Shown here in pieces: positions 53,932 through 62,720 of a DNA stretch of 64,000 nt. The stretch comes from an uncultured Planctomycetaceae bacterium (GTDB lineage: Bacteria > Planctomycetota > Planctomycetia > Gemmatales > Gemmataceae). The translations under genes were made by a program, and so were the position numbers. The notes beneath the pieces were generated by a model. The model was not told the DNA's origin. It was given only the letters and a program-made list of their open reading frames with translations, and did not search any database. Positions within the stretch are counted from its first letter, which is position 1, and the number at the start of each line of letters is the position of its first letter. Where the stretch lies: NCBI GenBank assembly GCA_937888715.1, contig CALARU010000178.1, positions 1 to 64,000 of the forward strand. The letters run 5' to 3'.

Positions 53932-54495
53932 CTAGCGCCTCTGCCAAGATGATTCTGCAAGAGTTTTATCCCATGTTGTTTCGACATAAGACTTTACATC
54001 GACCAATGGAGTTGCTTCCTTAACTTCGTTAAGTTCAACTCTGAAGTCGGCTTCGGAAGGTGTTGCGGCGAGATCAAACCATTGAATCTCGTTTTCCGTC
54101 ATAGTTCCCAAACCCAACCAATCAACAACTTCAATTTCATCTCGTCCGATTACGGTAACCACAGAAGTTGGTGTACCATCAAAGAAATGAACCCTACCCG
54201 AGTTATCTTGCTTATGGAGATAAAAACGACGAACCCTATGGCCAGGGATTCGCGTAAGAGAATCGTCCTTACCTTTTAAAGGAAAGAACTTCATATCAAT
54301 CATTTTTTCATTGCAACCCTGTAAGTACTTACCCAAACCAAGCAAACGCTGACCGTGCTTACAAAGTGCGTCAATTGCGAGTTCAGCAGCAGTTCCATCG
54401 GGCCATAAAATATTATAGCCTTCAAAAGGAATCTTCTCTTCCAAACGATCTTTGGAAGGGTCTCTGCGAAACATTAGGGTTAGCGTTCTCGCCAT
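53932..54495 (-). CDS. Planctomycete-type conserved hypothetical protein
   Basis: 187 residues, no family recognised. Soluble, with an FRRDPSKDRLEEKIPFEGYNIL N-terminal half, then GHRVRRFYLHKQDNSGRVHFFDGTPTSVVTVIGRDEIEVVDWLGLGTM, a beta-rich middle. The C-terminus is acidic, then WDKTLAESSWQRR. No signal peptide. Two starts six bases apart (54501, 54495) are possible. It lies downstream of a good promoter at 54564-54591 and ends two bases from the convergent moaA. It is probably monocistronic. Confidence 0.75.
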   Translation of the reverse strand: MARTLTLMFRRDPSKDRLEEKIPFEGYNILWPDGTAAELAIDALCKHGQRLLGLGKYLQGCNEKMIDMKFFPLKGKDDSLTRIPGHRVRRFYLHKQDNSGRVHFFDGTPTSVVTVIGRDEIEVVDWLGLGTMTENEIQWFDLAATPSEADFRVELNEVKEATPLVDVKSYVETTWDKTLAESSWQRR

Positions 54496-54563
54496 CCACA
54501 TCTCTCAACTTAGACATTAAGTGTCAGTTTAGAACCATCTCCAAACTAAATCTTGCTAGCTCA

Positions 54564-54591
54564 ACTATAACAAAAACGTAATGCATGTAAA
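54564..54591 (-). promoter_or_regulatory. Sigma-70-like promoter upstream of the hypothetical gene at 53932
   Basis: On the minus strand TTTACA (-35, plus positions 54586-54591) and TATAGT (-10, 54564-54569) are separated by 16 bp, with an extended TGT before the -10. The transcript would begin near 54557 and leave a leader of about 60 nt. Confidence 0.6.
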
Positions 54592-54711
54592 TAATTTCTT
54601 TACATTAAATCAAATAGCATAACAAGATATGGAAATTTTATGATGAATAATTGAAATGGCTAGTAAAATCCATTTTAAATACCACAACTTTTGATCATTT
54701 GTACACTATGG

Positions 54712-55758
54712 TTAAAACAGAGAAGGCTGAGAAGTTGTGTCGTCATCCTTCAATTCTTTGGCGGGCTCTTCCTTTCCTAGAAGGCTGTATGCCTTACTAG
54801 TAGCGATGCGACCGCGGGGAGTTCGAATGGTGAATTGCTCTCTAAGCAGATAGGGTTCGATTTCATCACTGAGTGTATCGACCGGAAGATTCATGGTAGC
54901 GCTTAAAGCTTCGATACCAACGGGTCCGCCTGCAAAAACTCCGATAAGTGTTTCCAAGTACCTGCGATCTTGTTTATCTAATCCTGCTCGATCAACTTCT
55001 GCCATCGCTAACGCTGTTTTAGCAATCGCCAAATCAATGCTCCCATCCCCTTCACTTGCAGCAAAATGCCTAGTCCACCACAATCTGGAATTAGCAATTC
55101 TTGGGGTACCACGACTTCGAATAGCGATCTCTTGAGCTGCCTCTTCAGTAATGGGTGTGTTTAATTTCTTGGCATTGATCATCAGAATTTCTGCAAGTTC
55201 CGCAGGCGAATAAAACTCTAAATGCTCATGCATTTTAAAGCGGTCACGCAATGGACTTGAAAGCATCCCACTGCGAGTGGTTGCTCCAATCAAGGTAAAG
55301 CGCTTTAACTTTAGGCTGATCGTTCTGGCATTCATGCCCTCGCCCAAAACGATATCAACACGAAAATCTTCCATTGCAGGATAAATAAACTCCTCAACCG
55401 TTCTGGGAAGGCGATGAATTTCATCAATGAAAAGAATCGAGCCCTCTTCCAAGTTGGTTAAGAAAGGAAGAAGGTCCGCTGGTTTCGTCAAAGCCGGCCC
55501 AGAGGTTAGCTGCAATGCCGTACCCATTTCATTTGGTAAAACGGTGGCAAAGGTTGTTTTCCCCAAACCCGGCGGACCATCAAAAAGCATGTGTGAAAGC
55601 GGTTCCTTTAGTTTCTTACATGCCTTTAATACTATCTGTAATCTTTGCACTACCGCCTTTTGACCAATCACCTCTCGCAACCAACGAGGACGTAACGCCG
55701 AGTCGTGCTCTTTCGGATCCTTTGATGCATCGGGCTGAAGTATCGGTTGTCGAGCCAT
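54712..55758 (-). CDS. ruvB: Holliday junction branch migration ATPase RuvB
   Basis: 348 residues. AAA+ motor of RuvAB. PLSHMLFDGPPGLGKTTFATVLPNEMG holds Walker A (GPPGLGKTT), SILFIDEIHRLPRTVEEFIYPAMEDF is Walker B, TLIGATTRSGMLSSPLRDRF is sensor 1 with the arginine finger region. C-terminal winged helix is DRRYLETLIGVFAGGPVGIEALS and LLREQFTIRTPRGRIATSKAY. Third of ruvC-ruvA-ruvB. Confidence 0.98.
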   Translation of the reverse strand: MARQPILQPDASKDPKEHDSALRPRWLREVIGQKAVVQRLQIVLKACKKLKEPLSHMLFDGPPGLGKTTFATVLPNEMGTALQLTSGPALTKPADLLPFLTNLEEGSILFIDEIHRLPRTVEEFIYPAMEDFRVDIVLGEGMNARTISLKLKRFTLIGATTRSGMLSSPLRDRFKMHEHLEFYSPAELAEILMINAKKLNTPITEEAAQEIAIRSRGTPRIANSRLWWTRHFAASEGDGSIDLAIAKTALAMAEVDRAGLDKQDRRYLETLIGVFAGGPVGIEALSATMNLPVDTLSDEIEPYLLREQFTIRTPRGRIATSKAYSLLGKEEPAKELKDDDTTSQPSLF

Positions 55759-55780
55759 AATTTAATCTTTCAATTCCAAA

Positions 55781-56410
55781 TCAGGAACCTTTGAAAACAG
55801 CATTGATCGCCTCTTCAACAGAGGCAGGCACCTTGCCCGATGCAATTAATTTATCGATGCGTAGTCTGGCCTCGGAAGGTCCCAAACCAAGCGCCATTAA
55901 TGCGTTAAACACATCTGCAAAAATCTTGTCATTGCCTGTTTCTGGGCCACCAGAAATGGCTTTTAACCCTCCATGGGCCAAAGCAAAGGTAGCAACTTTT
56001 TTCCGCAGCCCCGCAACAATTTTTTCCGCCATCGCTGGCCCTATCCCAGGTAATGTCGTTAACCATTTGGTATCTGAACGCTGGATGGCGTCCGCAATCT
56101 GGTCGACCGGCATAGCAATAACCCGAATTGCTTTACGGACTCCAATGCCATCCACGGTACAAATAAGCTCAAAAAAGCTCATGTCAGATTCATGAAGAAA
56201 GCCCAACAATCTTGGGATCATGCGACCTTGCTGAACGGGATTACCCTCAAAAAAATGAAGGGTATGAAGAGATATTTCCTGCCCTATACGATCTTGTATC
56301 TGCCTGCGGACCAATTCCGTAACTAGGACTTGATATTCGAAGGCCCCAACTTGAATTCGGGCGTCTTCTTCTTCGGCCTTGTTCAATATGCCGGTGATCT
56401 TGCTAATCAT
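55781..56410 (-). CDS. ruvA: Holliday junction protein RuvA
   Basis: 209 residues. Tetrameric Holliday-junction-binding partner of RuvB. OB-fold N-terminus (MISKITGILNKAEEEDARIQ, VLVTELVRRQIQDRIGQEISLHTLHFFEG), helix-hairpin-helix middle (VDGIGVRKAIRVIAMP, LTTLPGIGPAMAEKIVAGLRKK) and a C-terminal RuvB-contact domain (DVFNALMALGLGPSEARLRIDKLI). Overlaps ruvC by four bases and precedes ruvB by 22. Confidence 0.97.
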   Translation of the reverse strand: MISKITGILNKAEEEDARIQVGAFEYQVLVTELVRRQIQDRIGQEISLHTLHFFEGNPVQQGRMIPRLLGFLHESDMSFFELICTVDGIGVRKAIRVIAMPVDQIADAIQRSDTKWLTTLPGIGPAMAEKIVAGLRKKVATFALAHGGLKAISGGPETGNDKIFADVFNALMALGLGPSEARLRIDKLIASGKVPASVEEAINAVFKGS

Positions 56411-56955
56411 AAAAGCTCCGGCTTCTCTATGGAAATTGCATGAATATGAGTAAGGCCGATAGCCATGGCATCTGCAACATCGGAAGGTTCAGGCAAATCT
56501 ACCAGCCCTAATTCCCTTTGGATGGCCCATTGCACTTGCAGCTTCCCTGCCCTGCCACTACCAGTCAACGATTTCTTAACCCGGGTAGGATTATAACTGG
56601 TGACAGACAATTTATATTGTGCAGCAGCAAGGAGGATTACCCCCCTGGCGTGAGCCATTAAAATAGCAGTGCGAGGATGTTTATAATGGGAAAACAGTTG
56701 TTCAACAGCCATGGATTGAGGTTTAAATTGTTCGATAATTTCCATCAAACTTTCGTAAAGGGAAGCTATCCGAACATGAAGTAATTTGCTTCCCGAATCT
56801 TTGGTGGAAATAATACCAGCTTCAAGAAGCTTGGCGCCCTGCCCAATTTTCTCCAAAACTGAATACCCAGTAACCTGCAACCCGGGATCAATCCCCAGAA
56901 CTCTTGTAAAGGTCTGAGGCTGTAATTCACGGATATTTGAAGAGGCAATCGCCAT
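56407..56955 (-). CDS. ruvC: Crossover junction endodeoxyribonuclease RuvC
   Basis: 182 residues. Cuts Holliday junctions made mobile by RuvAB. Catalytic acidic residues: LGIDPGLQVTGYSVL (first Asp), MAVEQLFSHYKHPRTA (Glu), and EPSDVADAMAIGLTH (last Asps). The ATG at 56955 has GGAAG five bases before it; an ATG four codons upstream lacks such a site. First of the ruvCAB run, behind cysS. Confidence 0.96.
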   Translation of the reverse strand: MAIASSNIRELQPQTFTRVLGIDPGLQVTGYSVLEKIGQGAKLLEAGIISTKDSGSKLLHVRIASLYESLMEIIEQFKPQSMAVEQLFSHYKHPRTAILMAHARGVILLAAAQYKLSVTSYNPTRVKKSLTGSGRAGKLQVQWAIQRELGLVDLPEPSDVADAMAIGLTHIHAISIEKPELL

Positions 56956-56988
56956 GAGTTCTTCCATGAAAAGCCAATGAAAGGCTGT

Positions 56989-58470
56989 TTAAGGCCCAAC
57001 GCGCCAGCCGGTTTCTCCGGGCCGATCTTCCAAAGTGATGTTTAACTCGGTCAGCCTTTTACGAACCAGATCAGCCAAGGCAAAATTCTTTGCCTTCCTG
57101 GCCTCAGACCGAATTTCGATCAGGAGAGTCATCACCCCATCCATCAACTGATTATTACCTTGAGCGGTTGCAGCTTCTTGTGGTTCAAGAAACAGTCCAA
57201 GAATCTGAGTGATTTCCCTGAAAACACTAACTGCAGCAAGGAATTCAACCTTGGCTTCGGGATTGGCCTCTGGGGTTTCAATCTTCGATTGATCTGCAAA
57301 GCGATTTAAAGCATTCAGAAATTCATGCAAGGTGCCCAGCGCACCGCCCGAGTTAAAATCGTCTGAGAATGCATCCAGGAAAGCATCTCGAAGCTTGTAA
57401 ATTTCACCAAGAAAAGCTGAAAGCCCCTTAGGCGTAGGCTGGTGCTTTAACTTACCAATAACCTGATAAAAGCTATTGCCACTGATGCGTTTAACTCGAT
57501 CAAAGAAACGATAAAAAGATTCAAGCGATCTACGCAGTTCCAGTAAGCGATCTTCGCTATATTCAATAGGGCTGCGATAATGCGATGTTAAAAGCAAATA
57601 CCTAAGGGTTTCTGGCTGATGCTTTTTCAACAACTCGGTAACTACGATTTCATTACCTTCGCTCTTCGACATTTTCTTATCGCCCGTCTTCATCAACCCA
57701 TTATGAAGCCAGTATCGGGCAAAGGTTTTCCCTGTGAATGATTCAGATTGCGCTAGTTCATTTTCATGATGAGGGAACTGCAAATCTAGCCCTCCCCCAT
57801 GCATATCAAATGATTCGCCCAATAATTTCATGCTCATTGCAGAGCATTCGATATGCCAGCCTGGCCTTCCAGATCCCCAGGGGCTATCCCACATCGGTTC
57901 GCCTGGCTTAGCACCTTTCCACAGCGCAAAGTCACCGGGGTTCCTTTTTCGTTCGTTAATTTCAATCCGGGCACCCGCCTCAAGTTGTTCAGGATCTCGG
58001 TTGCAAAGTTTTCCATAATCTTCATCTTTGGAAACATCAAAATAGACATCGCCCATCGATGCGTAAGCAAATCCTTTTTCGATCAAGCCGCCAATCATCG
58101 ATTGAATTTCGCCAATATAATGCGTCGCTCTGGGAAAGTGATCAATGCCCGTAACTTGAAGCTTCTTGAGGTTGGCAAGATAATCAGCAGTCACCCTTTC
58201 AGCGAGTTCAGTGACAGTAGTATTCTGCTTTTTTGATTCGACGATCAGCTTGTCATCAATATCGGTGATGTTAACAACAAAGTTGACCTGATAATCAAGA
58301 TAAGAAAGATAGCGTTTGATGGTATCAAAGATTACGGGGCCAACCATATGCCCAACATGGCTAGGCTTGTAAACCGTGGGGCCACAAACATACATGCCAA
58401 CCTTACCGGGCTGCAATGTTTGAAAATCTTCTTTTTGGCGTGTTAGCGTATTGTAAACTTTAATCTGCAT
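56989..58470 (-). CDS. cysS: Cysteinyl-tRNA synthetase
   Basis: 493 residues. Class I enzyme that charges tRNA-Cys. The HIGH-like site with zinc ligand is MYVCGPTVYKPSHVGHMVGP, VNITDIDDKLI follows, then GRPGWHIECSAMSMKLLG with zinc cysteine and histidine ligands, and KKMSKSEGN is the KMSKS loop. The ATG at 58470 has AGGA seven bases upstream; the frame continues back without family sequence. Between ispF and ruvC. Confidence 0.97.
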   Translation of the reverse strand: MQIKVYNTLTRQKEDFQTLQPGKVGMYVCGPTVYKPSHVGHMVGPVIFDTIKRYLSYLDYQVNFVVNITDIDDKLIVESKKQNTTVTELAERVTADYLANLKKLQVTGIDHFPRATHYIGEIQSMIGGLIEKGFAYASMGDVYFDVSKDEDYGKLCNRDPEQLEAGARIEINERKRNPGDFALWKGAKPGEPMWDSPWGSGRPGWHIECSAMSMKLLGESFDMHGGGLDLQFPHHENELAQSESFTGKTFARYWLHNGLMKTGDKKMSKSEGNEIVVTELLKKHQPETLRYLLLTSHYRSPIEYSEDRLLELRRSLESFYRFFDRVKRISGNSFYQVIGKLKHQPTPKGLSAFLGEIYKLRDAFLDAFSDDFNSGGALGTLHEFLNALNRFADQSKIETPEANPEAKVEFLAAVSVFREITQILGLFLEPQEAATAQGNNQLMDGVMTLLIEIRSEARKAKNFALADLVRKRLTELNITLEDRPGETGWRVGP

Positions 58471-58502
58471 GCATAATCCTTTACTAAACGACCTGTTCCA
58501 TT

Positions 58503-58979
58503 CTAGGAACGACCCAAAAGAACCACAGCCTGGCAACTCATTGCCTCTACCCTTCCAATAAACCCAACTTTTTCACCAGTCTTCGCCTTAACATTCACAC
58601 ACGAGCCATCCAAAGAAAGCAATCGGGCTAGGTTATCTCTGATACGAGATTTCACCATTCCCAATTTTGGCTCCTGAGCAAAAATAATGACATCTACATT
58701 GATAAGATGCCAGCCCAGAGTTGCAATTTGAACCAGTGAATGTTGTAGAAAGATTGAAGAATCCACATCTTTATTGGCAGCATCGGTATCGGGGAAGGCA
58801 TCGCCTATATCCCCAAGCCCAGCAGCCCCAAGTATCGCATCAGTAAGGGCGTGCAACACAATATCGGCATCGCTATGGCCAGCTAATCCACGCGGGTATT
58901 CAACTAATATCCCACCTAGAATTAGCTTTCTTCCTGCTTCAAGCCTATGTGTATCGTGGCCGATTCCAACCCGATTCAT
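58503..58979 (-). CDS. ispF: 2-C-methyl-D-erythritol 2,4-cyclodiphosphate synthase
   Basis: 158 residues. Fifth step of the MEP isoprenoid route. VGIGHDTHRLEAGRKLILGG contains the zinc ligands DTH, GHSDADIVLHALTDAILGAAGLGDIGDAFPDTD the rest of the active site, and VNVKAKTGEKVGFIGR the tail. GGAG lies seven bases before the ATG. Downstream of dnaB by 18 bp. Confidence 0.97.
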   Translation of the reverse strand: MNRVGIGHDTHRLEAGRKLILGGILVEYPRGLAGHSDADIVLHALTDAILGAAGLGDIGDAFPDTDAANKDVDSSIFLQHSLVQIATLGWHLINVDVIIFAQEPKLGMVKSRIRDNLARLLSLDGSCVNVKAKTGEKVGFIGRVEAMSCQAVVLLGRS

Positions 58980-58997
58980 CCCGGGGCTCCATCCTTG

Positions 58998-60359
58998 TTA
59001 GTTGTCAAAAGGCACGCCTACCGCAAAGTTCTCAAAGCGCATCATGTTTTTGTTAAAGGTTAGAGTGATTTCACCCACGGGCCCATTACGCTGTTTTCCT
59101 ATGATCACTTCGGTGAGGCCTTCATGCTGCCCGGGCTCAAACCTTTCAGGTCGGTGCAAAAGTATCACGGTATCTGCATCTTGCTCGATACTACCCGATT
59201 CACGCAAATCCGAAAGTCTCGGCTTATGATCTTGCCTATCTTCAGAAGAACGATTCACCTGAGCCAATGCGATAACGGGGATAGAAAGTTCGCGAGCCAA
59301 GCCCTTTAACCTGCGGCTAATTTGAGCCACTTGCTCCTGCCTGGGGTCTCTACGATTTTCTGGCTCGATCAACTGTAAATAGTCGATCACCACCATTTTA
59401 AGATCATTTCTTAATTTCAATCGCCTAGCATTTGCTGCTATTCGAAGCATACCCTGACCAGGCGAGTCATCAATAAAAATCTTGGCGTTTCTCATCACAC
59501 CACTGGCTGCAATCAGCCTTTCCATATCTTCTGCATTCATCAAACCTTTTCGCAATTTCTGGGCATCAACTCGCGCATGGGAACACAAAAGCCTCTCCAC
59601 GATTTCCACCCGCGATTGTTCCAACGAGCAAAACAGAACCGTCGATTTCTCATCTACAGAAATATTGCGAATCAAGTTCAATGCAAATGCGGTTTTACCA
59701 ACCGATGGCCTCGCTGCGATGATTATCATTTCGCTATTCTGAAACCCTGCAGTTACTTCATCCAAATCTGGATAACCACTGCTTATACCACTTATTGATG
59801 AGCCACCGCGGGTCTGACGCTGGTCAATACGATCAAAGGTTTCTTCCAGCATTTTATCCATGCCATAGACACGGCCTGTTACACCGCGTTCTGCAACATC
59901 AAGCATTTTTCCTGTGGCCTGATGCAGCAATTCATCAGCTGGCCCAACTTGGTCATAAGCATCCCGAAGGATTTCATTACCAACATTTATGAGGGAACGC
60001 ACAATCGAGCGGTCGCGAACAATATGAGCGTAGTGCACAGCATTAGCAGCGGTGGGGGCGGCATCCCAAAGCTCGGCCAAGGCGCCATAGCCTCCAACAT
60101 CATCTATTTGATTGGCTAGTTTAAGAGCTTCGGTGAGAACCACTAAATCTACTGGTTTGCCTGCCTCGTAAAGAACGATCATGGCTTTATAGATTTTTTG
60201 ATGGGCATCAGAATAGAAGTTATCAACATTAAGGATTTGAACGACATCGCCTATGACATCGTTACTTCTGAACATACTACCTAGAACAGATCGTTCAGAA
60301 TCAAGGCTTTGGGGCAAAAGTCGCCCCGAGCCCGAACTTTCATAACTGGCAGAAGCCAT
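58998..60359 (-). CDS. dnaB: Replicative DNA helicase DnaB
   Basis: 453 residues. Hexameric fork helicase. N-terminal domain PQSLDSERSVLGSMFRSNDVIGDVV; RecA-like C-domain with IIIAARPSVGKTAFALNLI (Walker A), KMVVIDYLQLIEP (Walker B), ARELSIPVIALAQVNRSSEDR and IEQDADTVILLHRPE. GGGAGGATTCCC precedes the ATG. No intein is seen. Between rplI and ispF. Confidence 0.98.
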   Translation of the reverse strand: MASASYESSGSGRLLPQSLDSERSVLGSMFRSNDVIGDVVQILNVDNFYSDAHQKIYKAMIVLYEAGKPVDLVVLTEALKLANQIDDVGGYGALAELWDAAPTAANAVHYAHIVRDRSIVRSLINVGNEILRDAYDQVGPADELLHQATGKMLDVAERGVTGRVYGMDKMLEETFDRIDQRQTRGGSSISGISSGYPDLDEVTAGFQNSEMIIIAARPSVGKTAFALNLIRNISVDEKSTVLFCSLEQSRVEIVERLLCSHARVDAQKLRKGLMNAEDMERLIAASGVMRNAKIFIDDSPGQGMLRIAANARRLKLRNDLKMVVIDYLQLIEPENRRDPRQEQVAQISRRLKGLARELSIPVIALAQVNRSSEDRQDHKPRLSDLRESGSIEQDADTVILLHRPERFEPGQHEGLTEVIIGKQRNGPVGEITLTFNKNMMRFENFAVGVPFDN

Positions 60360-60426
60360 GGGAATCCTCCCGGCAAGTGACTTCCCGGGAAGATATGCGC
60401 CCCGGTTGAATGAGGGCTAATATAAA

Positions 60427-60942
60427 TTACTTTCCGGGAATTACAGCAACAGTAAGTTCTGTTTCGATTTCGTAACCAAGATTCAGTTTAACAGCATAGA
60501 TGCCGGTTTCCTTGATGGCACCCTCGAGACGAATCATCTCTTCTTCGATCATAAGATTCTTCGCTTTGAGAGCCTTCAAAATTTCCGCTGCACCAACAGA
60601 ACCGTAAAGATGACCTTCTTCATTAACTCGGGATTCAATATTCACACCACCAAGGCGAACAATTTGCTCAGCCAAGGCTTTAAGGTCGGCGTGACGGGCA
60701 TCTCGGGCTTGTTGAAGCTTGACTTTGAATCGGTCAAGAAGTCGCAAGTTATGTTGGGAAGGCGCAGTTGCAAGGCCTCTTGGCAAAAGAAAATTTCTGC
60801 CATAACCATGGCGAACTTCGACGACTTCGCCTTGTTTGCCAACATGAAGGACATCCTGAGTAAGAACCAGCAGCATACCGCCGGTTTTACCTTTAATTAC
60901 CTGAGCGCGTTTTCGTTTATTATGTTCCATGGTAGTATTCAC
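60427..60942 (-). CDS. rplI: 50S ribosomal protein L9
   Basis: 171 residues. Signature VGKQGEVVEVRHGYGRNFLLPRGLATAPSQHN near 33-64, then the long connecting helix (LQQARDARHADLKALAEQI) and C-terminal domain (GHLYGSVGAAEILKAL). The start is a GTG with GGGAG seven bases upstream. The N-terminus has about 20 basic residues more than usual (NKRKRAQVIKGKTGG). Between ssb and dnaB. Confidence 0.96.
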   Translation of the reverse strand: MNTTMEHNKRKRAQVIKGKTGGMLLVLTQDVLHVGKQGEVVEVRHGYGRNFLLPRGLATAPSQHNLRLLDRFKVKLQQARDARHADLKALAEQIVRLGGVNIESRVNEEGHLYGSVGAAEILKALKAKNLMIEEEMIRLEGAIKETGIYAVKLNLGYEIETELTVAVIPGK

Positions 60943-60966
60943 TTTTAAACTCCCTTAGCCCTTCAT

Positions 60967-61464
60967 TTAGAAGGGAAGTTCTTCATCTTCACGAGGAGCA
61001 GGGCGATTGCCGCCTTCTTCTGCAAAATCCTCAGCACCAAAATCATAAGCATCACCGCCAGAGGATGCTCCACCTTTACGGGGTGCACCTTTGGACTGTC
61101 CGCCGCCATCTTCTGAATTACCTCGGCCATCGAGCATTTGCAAGCTATCGACTACAATTTTAAGAGCTTGCCTTTTCTCGCCAGCCTGAGAAGTCCACTG
61201 TTCTAAGATTATATGACCTTCGAGGTAACATTGCTTACCTTTGGTCATCATTTGTTCAACACGGTCAGCAAGTTTGCCGTAATCACCACGATTAAAAGCC
61301 TGACAATCAAGAAAAACCGGCTCATCAACCCACTCGCCGCCTTTTTTGGTGCGATTATTAACCGCAAAACCAAACTTGGCAACTTTGCCACCATTACTAA
61401 AAGTTCGAATCTCAGGATCCCTAGTCAATCTGCCAATAAGCATTACTTTGTTGAGGTTCGCCAT
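60967..61464 (-). CDS. ssb: Single-stranded DNA-binding protein
   Basis: 165 residues. OB-fold: LNKVMLIGRLTRDPEIRTFSNGGKVAKFGFAVN, then FLDCQAFNRGDYGKLADRVEQMMTKGKQCYLEGHI. A Gly-rich linker (GGGQSKGAPRKGGASSGG) leads to the acidic tip DEELPF that recruits partner proteins. AGGAG upstream of the ATG. Between rpsF and rplI, the usual order. Confidence 0.97.
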   Translation of the reverse strand: MANLNKVMLIGRLTRDPEIRTFSNGGKVAKFGFAVNNRTKKGGEWVDEPVFLDCQAFNRGDYGKLADRVEQMMTKGKQCYLEGHIILEQWTSQAGEKRQALKIVVDSLQMLDGRGNSEDGGGQSKGAPRKGGASSGGDAYDFGAEDFAEEGGNRPAPREDEELPF

Positions 61465-61583
61465 GGTGTCACTGCTCCTGTGAAATTAACGGTACTTTTT
61501 GCCAACTGAAAGCTTGTCACAAGTTAAAATAGAAATCTGAAAAATCAAGCCTAGCAGCAACAAAGGTACGCTGAAAATACTCG

Positions 61584-62075
61584 TTAATCCTTGCTATCAT
61601 AGCGACGACCACCGCCACCACCGCCACCACGACGGGAACCACGATCATCTTCTTGGAAATAATCTTCGCCCGTAGGATCTTGTTGAACAGTCTGCAATGC
61701 AACAGGCCTGTCTTCACGAGCCAAAGAAAGCATAACATCAATAAGTTTGGGGTCAATTTTGAGGAAAAGAAAACGAAGGACGTTTTCATTAAGGAGGCAG
61801 TCATGTTCAACAGCCGCCAAATTTGGCCCTTCAATTTTGATGTAAATTAGATAATAAAGAGCCTTCTTTTGGCCCTTCACGGTATACGCCAATTTACGAT
61901 CATCCCATGGGCGGGAGATTAAAATTTCAGCCTTGTGCTTTTCAAGGATCGCATGAACCTGATTGGATAACTCGGTGGTATTTCCTGCGACCTTATTGGT
62001 GTCGAGCAAAAACATGCATTCATAAACATTCACACTCGCAGTACTCACACTCTCAATATTCGCATTCGCAGTCAT
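61584..62075 (-). CDS. rpsF: 30S ribosomal protein S6 with glycine-rich tail
   Basis: 163 residues. The S6 core is NVYECMFLLDTNKVAGNTTELSNQVHAILEKHKAEI, PWDDRKLAYTVKGQKKALYYLIYIKI, LLNENVLRFLFLKID. It has an N-terminal extension of about 15 residues and a C-terminal tail ending in RRGGGGGGGRRYDSKD, a poly-Gly with arginines not found in short S6 proteins. First-binding partner S18 (rpsR) is not in the cluster. Confidence 0.95.
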   Translation of the reverse strand: MTANANIESVSTASVNVYECMFLLDTNKVAGNTTELSNQVHAILEKHKAEILISRPWDDRKLAYTVKGQKKALYYLIYIKIEGPNLAAVEHDCLLNENVLRFLFLKIDPKLIDVMLSLAREDRPVALQTVQQDPTGEDYFQEDDRGSRRGGGGGGGRRYDSKD

Positions 62076-62117
62076 GATTTACACCCTATCCTTGATAAGA
62101 AAACTACAAAAATTTTG

Positions 62118-62684
62118 TTACTTTACCGGGCCATTGAATCGATTCATACAAACATGAATCCCATCCTTAACCCAGCTCCAAACCGCATCTACCGCATCAT
62201 CTACCATCATTTTCGCTTCGGTCATTTCGTGAGGCCTGAATTTACCCAACACATAACCTGACAAATTCGCTTCACTCGGACCGCCAACACCAAGTCGAAT
62301 TCTGGGGTAATTCGTACTCCCCAATTTATTTTGTATGTCTCGCAGGCCGTTATGCCCACCGTGACCACCTTCCGCCCGAATCCGAATTTTGCCCAAAGGC
62401 AAATTCACATCGTCGCAAAGTACTATCAAATCCGCAAACTCAACCCTGTAAAAACCCAATATCTCTGAAACGCACGACCCACTAAGATTCATGAATGTCA
62501 TGGGCTTTACAAGTAAAATCTTTTGCTCGCCCTTAACTACCTGACAAACTGCACCATGAAACTTTAACGCGTACTTACCATCACCATCTGTCTTCGCTAT
62601 TTTGTCAAGAACATCAAACCCTATGTTATGGCGGGTACCATCATAATCAACACCAGGGTTTCCCAAACCCACAACCACCTTCAT
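62118..62684 (-). CDS. pth: Peptidyl-tRNA hydrolase
   Basis: 188 residues. Releases tRNA from stalled peptidyl-tRNA. VVGLGNPGVDYDGTRHNIGFDVLDKIA (catalytic His in TRHNIGF), LVKPMTFMNLSGSCV, VLCDDVNLPLGKIRIRAEGGHGGHNGLRDI and YPRIRLGVGGPSE are all intact. Its ribosome binding site is within a hairpin (62693-62713). Follows rplY. Confidence 0.97.
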   Translation of the reverse strand: MKVVVGLGNPGVDYDGTRHNIGFDVLDKIAKTDGDGKYALKFHGAVCQVVKGEQKILLVKPMTFMNLSGSCVSEILGFYRVEFADLIVLCDDVNLPLGKIRIRAEGGHGGHNGLRDIQNKLGSTNYPRIRLGVGGPSEANLSGYVLGKFRPHEMTEAKMMVDDAVDAVWSWVKDGIHVCMNRFNGPVK

Positions 62685-62692
62685 GCGTCTGC

Positions 62693-62713
62693 CCTTTTGT
62701 TAAACCCAAAAGG
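62693..62713 (-). promoter_or_regulatory. Hairpin covering the pth ribosome binding site
   Basis: On the minus strand CCTTTTG (62707-62713) pairs with CAAAAGG (62693-62699) across a 7 nt loop. The 3' arm with the following G is the AAAAGGG Shine-Dalgarno of pth, eight to nine bases before its ATG. It starts seven bases after the rplY stop codon, so ribosomes finishing rplY could melt it. Confidence 0.5.
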
Positions 62714-62720
62714 CTAATAA

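Noticed and set aside
62076-62117. S6:S18 autoregulatory RNA leader before rpsF
   Set aside because: The 42 bp gap between pth's stop and the rpsF start cannot hold the known structure and shows no CCG bulge motif.
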